DNA of 64,000 nt from Portevinia maculata (lineage: Eukaryota > Arthropoda > Insecta > Diptera > Syrphidae), in NCBI GenBank assembly GCA_949715645.1, contig OX454526.1:279765737-279829736 (forward strand), given 5' to 3'. The notes beneath the pieces were generated by a model. That model was given only the letters and a program-made list of their open reading frames with translations. It did no database searches and had not been told where the DNA came from. The position numbers were made by a program, and so were the translations under genes. Of this stretch, positions 11,869-23,428 are shown piece by piece. Within the stretch, counting starts at the first letter, position 1. Every line of letters starts with the position of its first letter.

Positions 11869-12094
11869 ATCTGTTTGTCGACACTACATCAAATCAATCG
11901 TTTGAATACCGCGATTTCCGTAATGTAAATCTGCAAAGTCTTTTCGATGAGTGCTCCAATCTAAATTGGCAGTCAATATATATGACTTCTGACACGAATG
12001 ATCAATATAGCGTTTTGAATACTTACCTCCTATATCTTTTTGAAAAATTTGTCCCATTGCGAACCTGTCGTGTAAGAAATAGAGACATCCCTGG

Positions 12095-13820
12095 ATGTCC
12101 AGTTCCATCCTTAATACTATGGCCCGAAGAGACTCTTTCTTTCGTCGGTGGAAAAGGTATGGGTGCACGGATATGTACAACAGTTTCAAAATTCTTAGAA
12201 ACCAGGTAACCGAGATGATAAGACGTGCCAAATATCAACACTACTCAAACCAATTCAATTCAAATAAGTCATCAAAGTTCTTATGGAACCAAATACGACA
12301 GATTGGTTTGAGTAAAAAGCCGCTCGGGTTCAAAGACGATATCAATATCGAAGAAATAAACGCTAAGTTTACGAACGAAGGTACTAGTGAAATAAATAGT
12401 GAAATAAATAGTATTCCGTCAAATTCTTCGGAAGATGCTTTTTCTTTGTCTGCGGTAGATGCTATATCCGTAGGGGAAGCGATTTTTTCTATTAAGTCGA
12501 AATGCACTGGCCTAGATAATATACACCTCGACTTTATAAAAATTCTTCTTCCCTATATTCTATCCCACTTAACCCATATTTTTAACCACATTATAACAAC
12601 ATCTAACTACCCTCAACTATGGAAAATGGCCAAAATTATCCCAATTCCTAAAAGGGATAAGAGGAATGAATACCGCCCAATCGCAGTACTCCCATTTTTG
12701 TCAAAAGTCTTTGAATCGCTAATTAGTAACCAAATAAAACATTACATTGAGTCCAACAAACTAATTTGTCCTCTTCAATCAGGTTTTCGATCAGGTCATA
12801 GCTGTATTACAGCGCTATTGAAGGTATCTGATGATGTCCGAAAAGCTATAGATGAGAATAAATTAACAATTATTACGTTGCTGGATTTCTCCAAAGCTTT
12901 TGACTCTATTATCCCTGAGATTCTATGTAATAAACTTGCAACTTCGTTCAATTTTTCCAACTCGTCCAATAAATTAATTCTGTCTTACCTTACCAATCGT
13001 ATCCAAGCCGTCTCTCATAATAGGCTATTGTCGTCCTACCGTCCTGTGATTATTGGTATACCTCAGGTATCAGTTCTTGGTCCCCTTCTTTTTTCCATGT
13101 TCCTCAATGATCTACCGTCCGTTTTGTCTTATTGTAACTTCCATATAGTTATACGCCGATGACGTGCAAATCTATTACAGCTTCCCACTTGGGCCCGTCG
13201 GCAATGCTATCACGAAAATCAATGATGACTTATCCGCAATTGCTAAATGGTCACTGCAAAATAGACTGATGTTGAACCCCGTCAAAACAAAAGCAATCCC
13301 AATTTTTAAGCGAGAACTTCTGATTGAAGACTTTCCACCTATTCTTTTGAATGGGTCGCAAGTAGAATTGGTCTGCAAAGTGAACAACTTAGGCATACTA
13401 TTCAACAGTAAACTATCTTGGGATGATCATATAAACAGTATCGTGTCTAAAATATATGCTTCCCTACGCGGCCTTTCTGTTAATAGACATTTTCTTCCAA
13501 TAGATATAAAGATGAAATTGGTCAAGGTGCTTTTAGTACCGATGTTTACATATGGGTGTGAAATATTTTCTGATATGAACTCTATCTCATCCCGAAAACT
13601 TAATGTGGCTTTTAATTCTATTGCTCGGTATGTTTTTAACCTCCGAAGATACGATCATGTTTCCTCGCAATCTCGTCAAATTCTCGATGGCACTCTTGAC
13701 AGCTTTCTTAAATATAAATGTTGTGCTTTTTTCGCTAACGTCATATACAAACATAGGGACGGGCTACAGTCCGCTTGGGCGAACTGTTGGATACCCTATT
13801 CCTATTCCTATCCCTCATAA
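12095..13820 (+). pseudogene. LINE ORF2 reverse transcriptase with frameshift at the YADD box
   Basis: Frame 12095-13162 has the RT fingers/palm: WKMAKIIPIPK, EYRPIAVLPFLSKVFE, LQSGFRSGHSC and LLDFSKAFDS (first catalytic Asp). A one-base shift just before the active site moves the continuation to the 13164 frame, where YADDVQIYYS at 13152-13181 carries the two catalytic Asp. The thumb region follows (NNLGILFNSKLSWDDHI). The ORF runs past 13750 into family H sequence and takes its last ~21 codons and its stop from it. The family is jockey/CR1-like by motif style. Confidence 0.85.
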
Positions 13821-16524
13821 GTGGGCGTGACAAAAGTCTAAGTATGGTTGAATTGTTAAGAACGCTCTACATATTTTGTTATATAACATTTAAAGGATTT
13901 TATCAAAAAAAACAACGCTCCCTAGCTCAAACTTGGGTATTTCAATAAAATTGTTTTATTTAATTGTGGGCGTGTCAGTAGGCGGATTTAAAAAAAATTA
14001 ACACATGAGAATAAAGGGCCCCTAGAGAGTATATATTATAAATTTCAGCTCCCTAGCTCAAACTTTGAATTTTCAAAAAAAAAAAAAAATAATTGTGGGC
14101 GTGTCAGTGGGCGGATTTTGAAAATATTTACACATGAGCATAAAGGGCCCATAGAGAGTATATACTATAAATTTCAGCTCCCTAGCTGAAACTTTGGATT
14201 TTCAAAAATTAATATACCCTTAGAATAGGGTATACAAAAATTATTTTATTTATTTGTGGGCGTGTCAGTGGGCGGATTTTGAAAATTTTTTATCCCGAGC
14301 AGTTTTAGGAGTCATAGATCATATATAAAAAATTTCAGCTTTCTAGCTCAAAATTCGATTTTTTCCAAAATTTGTTTTTTTTGAGTTTGTGGGCGTGTCT
14401 GTGGGCGGATTTCAAAAATTCGTAAACTTGATTATTTCGGGACCCTAGAGAGTATATGGTTAAAATTTCAGCTCTCTAGGTCCAGTTTAAAGGCCTAATT
14501 TTTGGCTACAGACGGACGGACGGACGGACGGACGGACATGGCTAGATCGACATTACTATCGATGCTGATCATAAATATAGTAACTTTTAGGGGTCTACGG
14601 GCAATATTAAGGTATGTTACAAACTATGCGTCAATATTAATATACCCTTAGAATATGGTATAAAAACATAGGGACGGGCTACAGTCCGCTTGGGCGAACT
14701 GTTGGATACCCTATTCTTATTCCTATCCCTCATAAGTGGGCGTGACAAAAGTCTAAGTATGGTTAAATTGTTAAGAACGCTCTACATATTTTGTTATATA
14801 ACATTTAAAGGATTTTATCAAAAAACATAGGGGCGGGCTACAGTCCGCTTGGGCGAACTGTTGGATACCCTATTCTTATTCCTATATCTCATAAGTGGGC
14901 GTGACAAAAATTTAAAGGATTTTATCGAAAAAACTAAGCTTTTGTAAATAAAAACGCTCCCTAGCTCAAACTTTGGTTTTTCAATAAAATTGTTTTATTT
15001 AATTGTGGGCGTGTCAGTAGGCGGATTTAAAAAAAATTTAAGTATGAGCATAAAGGGCCCCTAGAGAGTATATACTAAAAATTTCAGCTCCCTAGCTCAA
15101 ATTTTGGTTTTTCAAAAAAAATATTTTATTTAATTGTGGGCGTGTCAGTGGGCGGATTTTGAAAATTTTATGTCCCAAGCAGTTTTATGGGCCAAAGATC
15201 ATATATAAAAAATTTCAGCTTTCTAGCTCAAAATTCAATTTTTCCCAAAATTTGTTTTATTTAATTGTGGGCGTGTCAGTGGGCGGATTTTGAAAATTTT
15301 ATGTCCCAATCAGTTTTATGGGCCATAGATCATATATAAAAAATTTCAGCTCTCTAGCTCAAAATTCGATTTTTTCCAAAATTTTGTTTTTTTGAGTTTG
15401 TGGGCGTGTCTGTGGGCGGATTTCAAAAATTCTTAAACTTGATTATTTCGGGACCCTAGAGAGTATATGGTTAAAATTTCAGCTCTCTAGGTCCAGTTTA
15501 AAGGCCTAATTTTTGCCGACGGACGGACGGACGGACGGACGGACGGACGGACGGACATGGCTAGATCGACATTACTATCGATGCTGATCATAAATATAGT
15601 AACTTTTAGGGGTCTACGGGCAATATTAAGGTATGTTACAAACTATGCGTCAAAATTAATATACCCCTAGAATAGGGTATAAAAACGCTCCCTAGCTCAA
15701 ACTTGGGTGTTTCAATAAAATTGTTTTATTTAATTGTGGGCGTGTCAGTAGGCGGATTTAAAAAAAAATTAACACATGAGCATAAAGGGCCCCTAGAGAG
15801 TATATATTATAAATTTCAGCTCCCTAGCTCAAACTTTGGATTTTCAAAAAAGTTGTTTTATTTATTTGTGGGCGTGTCAGTGGGCGGATTTTGAAAATAT
15901 TTATACACGAGCTTAAAGGGCCCCTAGAGAGTATATATTATAAATTTCAGATCCCTAGCTCAAACTTTGGATTTTCAAAAAAATTGTTTTATTTATTTGT
16001 GGGCGTGTCAGTGGGCGGATTTTGAAAATATTTATACATGAGCTTAAAGGGCCCCTAGAGAGTATATATTAAAAATTTCAGCTCCCTAGCTCAAATTTTG
16101 TTTTATTTTTTTGTGGGCGTGGCAGTGGGCGGATTTTGAAAATTTTATATCCCGAGCAGTTTTAGGAGTCGTAGATCATATATAAAAAATTTCAGCTTCC
16201 TAGCTCAAAATTCGATTTTTTCCAAAATTTTGTTTTTTTGGGTTTGTGGGCGTGTCTGTGGGCGGATTTCAAAAATTCGTAAACTTGATTATTTCGGGAC
16301 CCTAGAGAGTATATGGTTAAAATTTCAGCTCTCTAGGTCCAGTTTAAAGGCCTAATTTTTGCCGACGGACGGACGGACGGACGGACGGACGGACGGACAT
16401 GGCTGGATCGACATTACTATCGATGCTGATCATAAATATAGTAACTTTTAGGGGTCTACGGGCAATATTAAGGTATGTTACAAACTATGCGTCAAAATTA
16501 ATATACCCCTAGAATAGGGTATAA
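13751..16524 (-). repeat. Head-to-tail cluster of family H copies
   Basis: At least five pieces in the same orientation. 13751-14233 has the hairpin end and ~140-bp units but lost its microsatellite. 14234-14662 is an end with a GGAC run at 14514-14537. 14667-14821 is a hairpin-end fragment only. 14826-15683 is near complete with a GGAC run of nine units at 15520-15556. 15684-16524 lacks the hairpin end. Each boundary is a GGTATAAAAA followed by CATAGGG or by an internal block. Copies differ in how many ~140-bp units they hold. Confidence 0.8.
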
Positions 16525-16663
16525 AAAAATAAGCGCGGTGTCTTGCTTATGAGTGGTGGTGGGTAAAAGTGGTTTTCCCGTCGAGCGGCGTAAGTTTCCC
16601 GTAACTCCCGTAGGCTAAGATGTCCAAAGCCAGGTGACCAATTGCTTGTTCAACCTGTCAAGG

Positions 16664-16720
16664 CCGTAGCCAGGGGAGGGATCACAGGGGTTTGAACTCC
16701 CCCCCCCAAGATTTTTTAAT
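16664..16720 (+). other. Possible hAT-type terminus
   Basis: CAAGGCCGTAGCCAGGGGAG followed by CCCC-rich sequence resembles the hAT end form CA-x-GGCCGTAGCCAGG also seen at 29333 and (inverted) 34226. No matching opposite end was identified nearby, so this is probably a truncated terminus. Confidence 0.35.
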
Positions 16721-16854
16721 AATGCATCTGTAAATCATACTTTTCCGCATCAGTATGAAATTTGTACTCAAATAAATTATTGATTATGTTAAAAATTTCT
16801 GATTTTACTCGTAGTTTTAAGCTATGAAAGGCAGTGTTTCTTTCTTGCGTTATT

Positions 16855-17196
16855 AAGTGGTGGTTTTTTCTTAAGTTTCAGGCGCTTTAAGTGTTTAGCA
16901 CGGCGAATTGTGAGGGTAACAGTGGATAAGCTGGCCTTAACATTAGCTTTTTCTCTAATTTTAGCTGCCGACAAAGCTTAATTTGACGCTATTCTAAGGA
17001 TACTTTGCGTTTCGCGAAGTGTTAAGGCAGAATAAAAGTTTCCTTTATAATTTGTATGTAAGAGGAAGGGTTTTTTAAATAATTGCTGACACAATGATCA
17101 CTTCGCTTTATTTTTCGGGCTGCACGAAAGACCTTCAGAGCAATAAACATCTATTCTTGCCCTTTCTTCCACTGTTAAACATTTGTTCTTTCCCAT
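16855..17196 (-). pseudogene. Tc1-like transposase, N-terminal DNA-binding fragment
   Basis: From an ATG at 17196 the minus strand reads MGKNKCLTVEERARIDVY, then after a frameshift ARKIKRSDHCVSNYLKNP (first HTH), then after another LRETQSILRIASN and AAKIREKANVKASLSTV, with IRRAKHLKRLKLKKKPPL at the linker. This is the bipartite DNA-binding region of Tc1-family transposases. The catalytic core is absent. Three frame changes and an internal stop make it a relic. Confidence 0.65.
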
Positions 17197-17199
17197 TTT

Positions 17200-18060
17200 T
17201 TATTAACACTCAATCATTAACAATTACTTTATAATATGTACCGTTTAAACCGAAAAAAAATATATTCACTTCACAAAAAGCATTGATTTGTTCACTGCTT
17301 CCATGTAATGTAATGACCCGATTTATTTCCGCATATTCTTTACTCAATTTACAATTTGTCTTCCAAGAACCGTTAGCTAAATCTCTCCTATAAACACATT
17401 TCATATTTTGCTGTTAATAAAACAGTCTCTCATTTACCATAGTCGTTTTTTCTAATCCATGATGTAACGGTATAAATATCGATTTTAGTTTTCAAAATGC
17501 CTGCTTCTAATCTTATGAATTGCTGTTTAAATAATAACTTAAAATTATTTAAAAAAAAATTTGGAAAAGTCTTTTAGTTTTTCAAATTTGTTTGAGAGTT
17601 TTCTTGGAAAAACTAAGTATGCAATAGTATTTTATTAGCAATAGTGTACCTAGGAAAAAAATATTGAAAATCGTTAAAGCAGTTTTTTTTAGACCGGTTT
17701 TTTTTAATTTTTAAAAAAATATTTTGCAATTTTTTGAGTACATGTTTCAATACAAGCAAATCTGTAGTTTTCATCTGGAAAAAAATCTGGAAAAATTCAA
17801 CCAAAAAAGTTATGTATGATCATAAAAGCCTTCCTAAATTTTAAATTTAATTGAAATTGGTTTTGTTGGTAGCGAGAAATTCTGATGTTGAAAAATCGGT
17901 TCAATAGGAGGTACCGTTTTAAGATAAATCTCGCAAAATCCGTTCTTACCAATACCAAAAGATAGACTGTTTTATCTAAATCGTAAAGGCCGTTTTTAGA
18001 AAAAATAATTTTTAACATACCATTATAAGACATACCATTGTTTTAGAGCTAAAATTCCAA
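17200..18060. other. No gene seen
   Basis: AT-rich with long T/A runs; short ORFs only. Nothing recognisable on either strand. Confidence 0.35.
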
Positions 18061-18061
18061 T

Positions 18062-19500
18062 TTCAACAACGCCTAGTGTGAGACTACTAAATAAACACTA
18101 TGAATTCATATTACACCAACCGCTTGATACGTTTCAGGGGCAGCAGTAAAAATGAATGGAAAGTAGTAAATTGTACTCGTATTTTAGGGAAACAAATTAA
18201 ATCTAATAATATTTTTAATATCTTTACCAATAATGATGTTACTTCTGACCCGCAATTAATAGCAAATAGTTTTAACAATTATTTTGTTAGTGTTACCGAA
18301 GCTGTAGACCCCCCGTGCCCCTTCACAATAGTTGTAACTGCACTATTGAAAATATTTTAAAAAAAAGAAACAACTCAAAGGAATAGTTTTTGTTTTGAAG
18401 AATTCTCGCCTGGAGAAATTTGTAAATTAATTCAAAGTTTGCAAAGTAAAAATTCTTGCACCAGTGAGTATCTTGGAAATAGTGGATATTTTATGTTATA
18501 TTTTTAACTTAAGTGTTAGTATGGGAAAGTTCCCCAATTCTTTTAAAAGAGCTGAAGTTATTCCACTTTTTAAAAAAGGTAACCGTAAAAACGTAGCTGA
18601 TTATAGGCCTATCTCGTTGCTTTCTAAGTTTTCGAAAATTTTTGAAAAATTTGTTAAAACTAGAATGCTTTCATTTCTTGAAAAAAGCTAACTTTTTTTC
18701 TGATGATCAATTAGGTTTTAGATCAGGTAGATCTACTGAAGATGCAATTCTAAAAGTATGTTGTGATCTATACAAGGGGATTAATGATGATCAATCTACG
18801 ATGGCATTGTTTATTGATATGACTAAGGCATTTGACTTGGTCGATCATGAAATTCTTTTAAGCAAGCTATACAATGCTGGGTTTAGGGGAATACTTTATG
18901 AATGGCTAAAATCGTATTTGATCGGAAGGGAACAAAGTGTGTATGTAAATGTGATTTTTAGTATTGTATTAAGGTTGAAAAATGGTGTTAATTTGGGTCC
19001 GGCTCTATTCTTAATTAACATTAACTCACTGTTCCATCAGAATTTTTCTGGAAATCGTAGAGCCTTTGCAGATGATATAGCTTTCACTTCATCTTCATAT
19101 TTCGAATGTTTTGCTAACATAAGTAAAGATTTACACTGATTAATTATTAGTGATAAAACTAAAATCATGTTGTTTTAAGCTATCGGGGGATTTTCCTAGG
19201 GAGATTGAAGCATTTTTCCACTCGTATGACTGTTAAAAGTTTGCTTTACCTTTGCATGTATGTGGTAGAAATAACTTCCTAGAACAAAATCAGTGCTCAT
19301 GTAATTGTTTTCAAATAGAGCTTGTTGATTACTTTAAGTACTTAGGAGTTATCATCGACTGCAACCTTAACTGGAAAGTTCATGTTCAATCACTCAAAAC
19401 TTACATGAATCTAATAACTCGAAAGATGTATCTGTTAAATCCATTCTGCTCAAAAAAAGTTTTAACAATGATCTACTACGGACTTACTCAGTTCAGAACA
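18062..19500 (+). pseudogene. LINE ORF2 fragment: pre-RT and reverse transcriptase
   Basis: 18100-18330 carries DPQLIANSFNNYFVSV, a conserved pre-RT segment. 18464-18691 has NSFKRAEVIPLFKKGN and YRPISLLSKFSKIFEKF. 18642-19139 has LGFRSGRSTEDAIL, LFIDMTKAFDLVDHEIL (first catalytic Asp) and FADDIAFTS (active-site box). 19252-19490 has DYFKYLGVIIDCNLNWKVHV from the thumb. At least four frame changes separate these blocks. It ends near 19490, where an oppositely oriented LINE fragment begins. The clade is jockey/CR1-like; this is a different family from the LINE at 9980. Confidence 0.85.
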
Positions 19501-20490
19501 GTTGTAGATCCCCAGATGACACATGCATACTCCAAAATGGGACGCACAATGCTGCAAAATAAAGCCTTAAGAGTGTAAGTATCCTTGAAATCTAAGGAGT
19601 TCCTTTTTAAAAATCCTAATAGTGAATTCGCTTTAGAAACAATGTAATTAATGTGTAAGTGAAATATTAATTTGACATCAAAAATAACACCGAGATCCTT
19701 GAAATCTTCAGCTATTCTTATTTGAATATTATTTATTGAATAACGTGGAAGAATATTTTGAAGCGTTCTGTTAAAATTCATGCAAGAGCACTTGTCAACA
19801 TTTAAGAGTAAGTCGTTTGACCTGCACCACTCACTGAATGAATTTATGTCATTTTGTAGCAGCATACAGTCATTTATTGTTGAAATTTTTGCACAAAATT
19901 TTATATCATCTTCATACATAAAGCTATAGGAATGCTTTAATATATTCAGCAGATATACAATTCATTATTGACTTATGGTGAATAGAATTAGATAATAAAG
20001 GACAACATTCCATGATGGATGAATTTAAACCATCAGAAATAAAAACTAAGTCTAATAATCTATTTATAGTGACATAATTTATTTGAGTTAAATTATTTGA
20101 TAATAGGGAATCAATCAATAACACCTCAATCTCAGAGGAAAGAAAAACTGGCATTAAATAGGAATCATTACTTTGTGACCAACTAATATCACCACAATTA
20201 AAATCACCAAGAACACAAATTGTACAGTTTTGTATCGAAATTAAAATCCTCAGTGTCAGTCGCAATCAATTTAAATGACTCTTCCATTGAAGTCGCTCTT
20301 CGTGATCGAATAAATAAAGAATTGAAAAACAAAATTGCATGTCACTTTCAAATCGCACACTGTTAATTTCCTCTTGCAAGGACATGCTATAAAATCCAAC
20401 TTAACATCACCCAAATCCAATTCAGCTTCACACTGTCGATACTTGCAGCTGTTGTAGATACTAGTAGTAGAGTGACACATTCTGATATGT
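19488..20490 (-). pseudogene. LINE ORF2 fragment: endonuclease joined to RT tail
   Basis: Reading down the minus strand, 20265-19924 has CVLGDFNCGDISW, INRLLDLVFIS and HHKSI, the C-terminal half of an APE-type endonuclease. It is followed within a few bases by 19919-19488: MYEDDIKFCAKIS, then FSEWCRSNDLLLNVDKC and FKDLGVIFDVKLIFHLHI with RPILEYACVIWGS, which is RT from the active-site box onward. The RT fingers and first catalytic Asp are missing, so an internal deletion fused the two parts. The active-site box reads YEDD instead of YADD. Upstream to 20490 is poorly readable endonuclease sequence. Confidence 0.8.
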
Positions 20491-22950
20491 CACAATTAAA
20501 ACGTAATCCCATCGGAGATTGTTTTTCAGAAATACACTAAACCGGTGTCGGGTTACATTTGAAATATAAAATGCAAATCCCTTGGTAATTGCACAGAAAC
20601 ACACACAGCCCGACAGTCTTCATGTCTGGTGCAATATGTCTACGTTTGGCACAAGTTATACTTAGCCTTAAACTTTATTACCAATGGAAGCGTTCTTCTG
20701 CCATATGAAGTGATAAGCGGTCCAAATGCAATCTAATTGCGGTAGCCAGGCATCATCGTTATCCTTCGCATTCGTTGTGCTTCAATTTTGGCCAAAGACA
20801 CTGGAGACATTATCTATCGGCCCCAACATGGTTAACCCACAATTATACGAGATATAAATTGATAGAAGAGTCCACAGAGATGGGGATGGTGGTATTCTGC
20901 ACAGCGGAGAGCAACCGGTGACCCTGGAGGTACCCGGCAGCTGTATCCAGAGTACCATTTCAGGTGTTTCTTTGGTTCGTTGTGTCGGATGACACCGACC
21001 GACACCGGAGGAAGTAGGTAAACTTAGGTAGACGATGGGGAAACAGGCTTAAGTGCAGTTTCAATTCGATTATATGTATGTTCAGTGGTATCCTGTTTTG
21101 GGTGCATGCGGTAGAGGATGGAGCCTCGCCAAATGTAAAGCTATGTTGGTTAGCCTCTTGAGCGGGAGTGTGAGGAGGACGATAAAGCAGCCGATATCAT
21201 ACTTTCACTTTGCTCCGACGATTGTAGTTTGTATCTATCCGCATTAAACACCTTGTCAGATGGTGTCGTTAACATGCAAATGAACATGATGGTTTGTTAA
21301 ATATTGGTACCTATGCAGTTATGCTGTGGTTATCGGTGTGTTCAATGTACTCGTACATATGTTTAGATATATTTATACAAGTTTGCATTTCGCACACCGA
21401 CTGATGGATGCTGTGTGCGGAATACGGAGCTTTTCGAAATATGAATACAAATATAAAGACATAAAAGCATGATGGATACCTATAGTTGATGACTTAATAT
21501 TTACTGACTGAATGTAAGTGGATGATACTTTTCAACTCGCAATTCAATTTCCTTGACGGGTACTAAGTTGCATATCAATTTACCGTATTTGTTAGACTGA
21601 CTTTAACTTACTTTGGGGGTTGGTACACATTTATACATTTTATTTATAATACTACGAAAGGTGATACCGAAACACCACTTCTCTGGGACTGAGGTGTTTT
21701 AAGACTTTCCCACCCCTGTGTAGAATATGATGTTATTCCTATTTCATACATTTTTGTATACATCCGCAGCAATATGTTAAATCCAAAAAAATCCTTGTTT
21801 TTATGAAATATGTATAGGTATATACTTAATTACGCAATGTCAAGACAATATTCAAAACGACCTCTGATGCATTTGTAACTTATTTCTTTTTTTATGTTTT
21901 GTCATTATACAAAAGTATATGCACCGCACTGCATTCATTTGAGGGCATCATTCATTTAAGGGCATCATGCATTTAAGGCATAATTCATCGGACTTAAGTA
22001 TTTATGATTGAAATTACAGTGAAAAAATGCGTCAATCCATTAATTAATTATAAAGGCCCAAAAAATGTCCCTTCCATTTCGACTTGAATTTAATTTTATT
22101 CATAATTTCACACATCACTTGTTTATTAAAATAAAAATATCTTCAGGTAATGTTTCTGTTATGGATTCTCATCACAGCCCAATTGATTCTCTCTGCACCA
22201 GCTAGTGATGGGGCTCGGCGCATCCCCGTAATGAAGTGTCTGCCAGCGCATTCTCGTACAAGTGCATAATATGAAAATCAGCTCATTAAAAACACAAAAC
22301 AATTCGAGTGAAATACATACTAAAAAATAATATTAAAACTGCACCATATTCTGCTTGAAAAAAAAATACCAAATTGTTTTGTAATAATTAAAATTTTGCG
22401 GTTTCAGTACTTTATTGAGATTTTTGCTTACCACCACTCCCGTAAAAAGCTTCGAAAGGAATTTTTGTTTTATTAATGACTTGTAGGTACTTTTTACGGA
22501 CTACTCACATTGTGAACAAAATTTTGCTGGAGGATTCCAGCAGATGGAAAGTTAACACAAGGCACGCACATATGATGTGCCAATTTAATTAATGAAATCG
22601 CAATTTTTAAATGTCTACTTATAATTGTTTTAAATACCGTTGAATTGGAGTGTATGCGTTTTTAAGCTTGAGGAGAATCCGCGCAATGAAGTTGCATAGT
22701 AAGTATTAATTGGTAATCCTTTTCGATGAAATTCAAATTGACGATCCAAAACTTATTGTGGTTAATGCAGATGATCTGTAGCTATGCGAATAAAGCCTGT
22801 AAATTTAAGATACTCAGCGTCTTTTAATTTCTTCTTAAAAATTGTTAATTTCATTTGATAGAAATTAAATATCAATTAATACAAATGCTAATGACATTAT
22901 GTTTTTGAAATAGTATTCACTGCCAGTTCAATTTTTTTTAAGACAGTACT
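20491..22950. other. No gene seen
   Basis: About 2.5 kb. Near 20850-21050 the base composition is richer in G+C (GGTGACCCTGGAGG, GACACCGACCGACACCGG) but no ORF of note. At 21942-21985 a 17-bp GCATCATTCATTTAAGG-like unit repeats three times. Nothing else stands out. Confidence 0.35.
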
Positions 22951-22954
22951 AAAT

Positions 22955-23407
22955 TTGACTTTGAACAAATCACATGAAATTTCATTAAATAGCCATTTAT
23001 TTGTCAGAGACACCAGGCAACTTTTTAACAGACAAGAACCGAAGAAAGCTGGATTGCCTATCGCACCAGTTTCAATCAGTTCGAAAAGAAAACCAGAGCA
23101 GCAAAAAGAGCAACCTGCTAGACTCCGGAAGATTATAGCAAAGAACCCTTCACACATGGACCAGCTACGTAGGGAACATGGCAACTGGACAGAAAGCAAC
23201 CGAGAAATCTTAGAGCTACTCCCAGGAACCCATTTTCCGGGTTGCGCAAACCCGGACAGTGATCCAGTGAGTCGAATCAACTACATCCCTTCACATCCAG
23301 TCGAGGAACATGTCATTAGAGAATACACCAGCAATGATACGAGTAGAAAAGAATTTTTGTTTGAATTAAAAATGAAATCCAAATCCCAGAGCACTCAGAC
23401 TCGTTAA
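22955..23407 (+). pseudogene. LINE ORF2 fragment: segment just before RT
   Basis: A 150-codon ORF. RLRKIIAKNPSHMDQLR followed by GNWTESNREILELLPGTHFP matches the segment before reverse transcriptase in R1/LOA-group LINEs, where W-T-x-S and L-L-x-T-H-F-P-G are conserved; a similar LLQVHFPGS occurs in the LINE at 51100. No RT follows. The last 15 codons overlap a short sequence repeated (inverted) at 28690-28745. A relic of a LINE not otherwise present here. Confidence 0.55.
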
Positions 23408-23428
23408 CGGTTCATTGTACACCAATCA

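Larger units (their letters stand above)
9980..13750 (+). mobile_element. Jockey/CR1-type LINE remnant, 3' end cut by family H
   Basis: A degenerate non-LTR retrotransposon with ORF1 (about 10075-10840), an endonuclease domain (11136-11868) and reverse transcriptase (12095-13750), all on +, broken by frameshifts and stops. The C-terminal RT region stops abruptly at 13750 where a family H copy begins, so the 3' UTR and tail are missing. The element is bracketed by family H copies in opposite orientation whose hairpin ends both face it. Confidence 0.85.

Noticed and set aside
15703..15894. 63-codon ORF with an internal repeat (KLFYL-x-VGVSVGGF)
   Set aside because: It is translation of the ~140-bp family H units, which happen to stay open; not a gene.
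4600..16524. Family H GGAC runs as promoters or origins
   Set aside because: The GGAC/GTCC run is the microsatellite part of a dispersed element; nothing in the sequence supports another role.
17613..18033. Minus ORFs of 63 and 78 codons
   Set aside because: AT-rich open frames of Phe/Leu/Lys/Ile/Asn with no domain; expected by chance at this composition.
22897..23280. 127-codon minus ORF opposite the LINE fragment
   Set aside because: Shadow of the + frame, which carries the recognisable LINE motifs.
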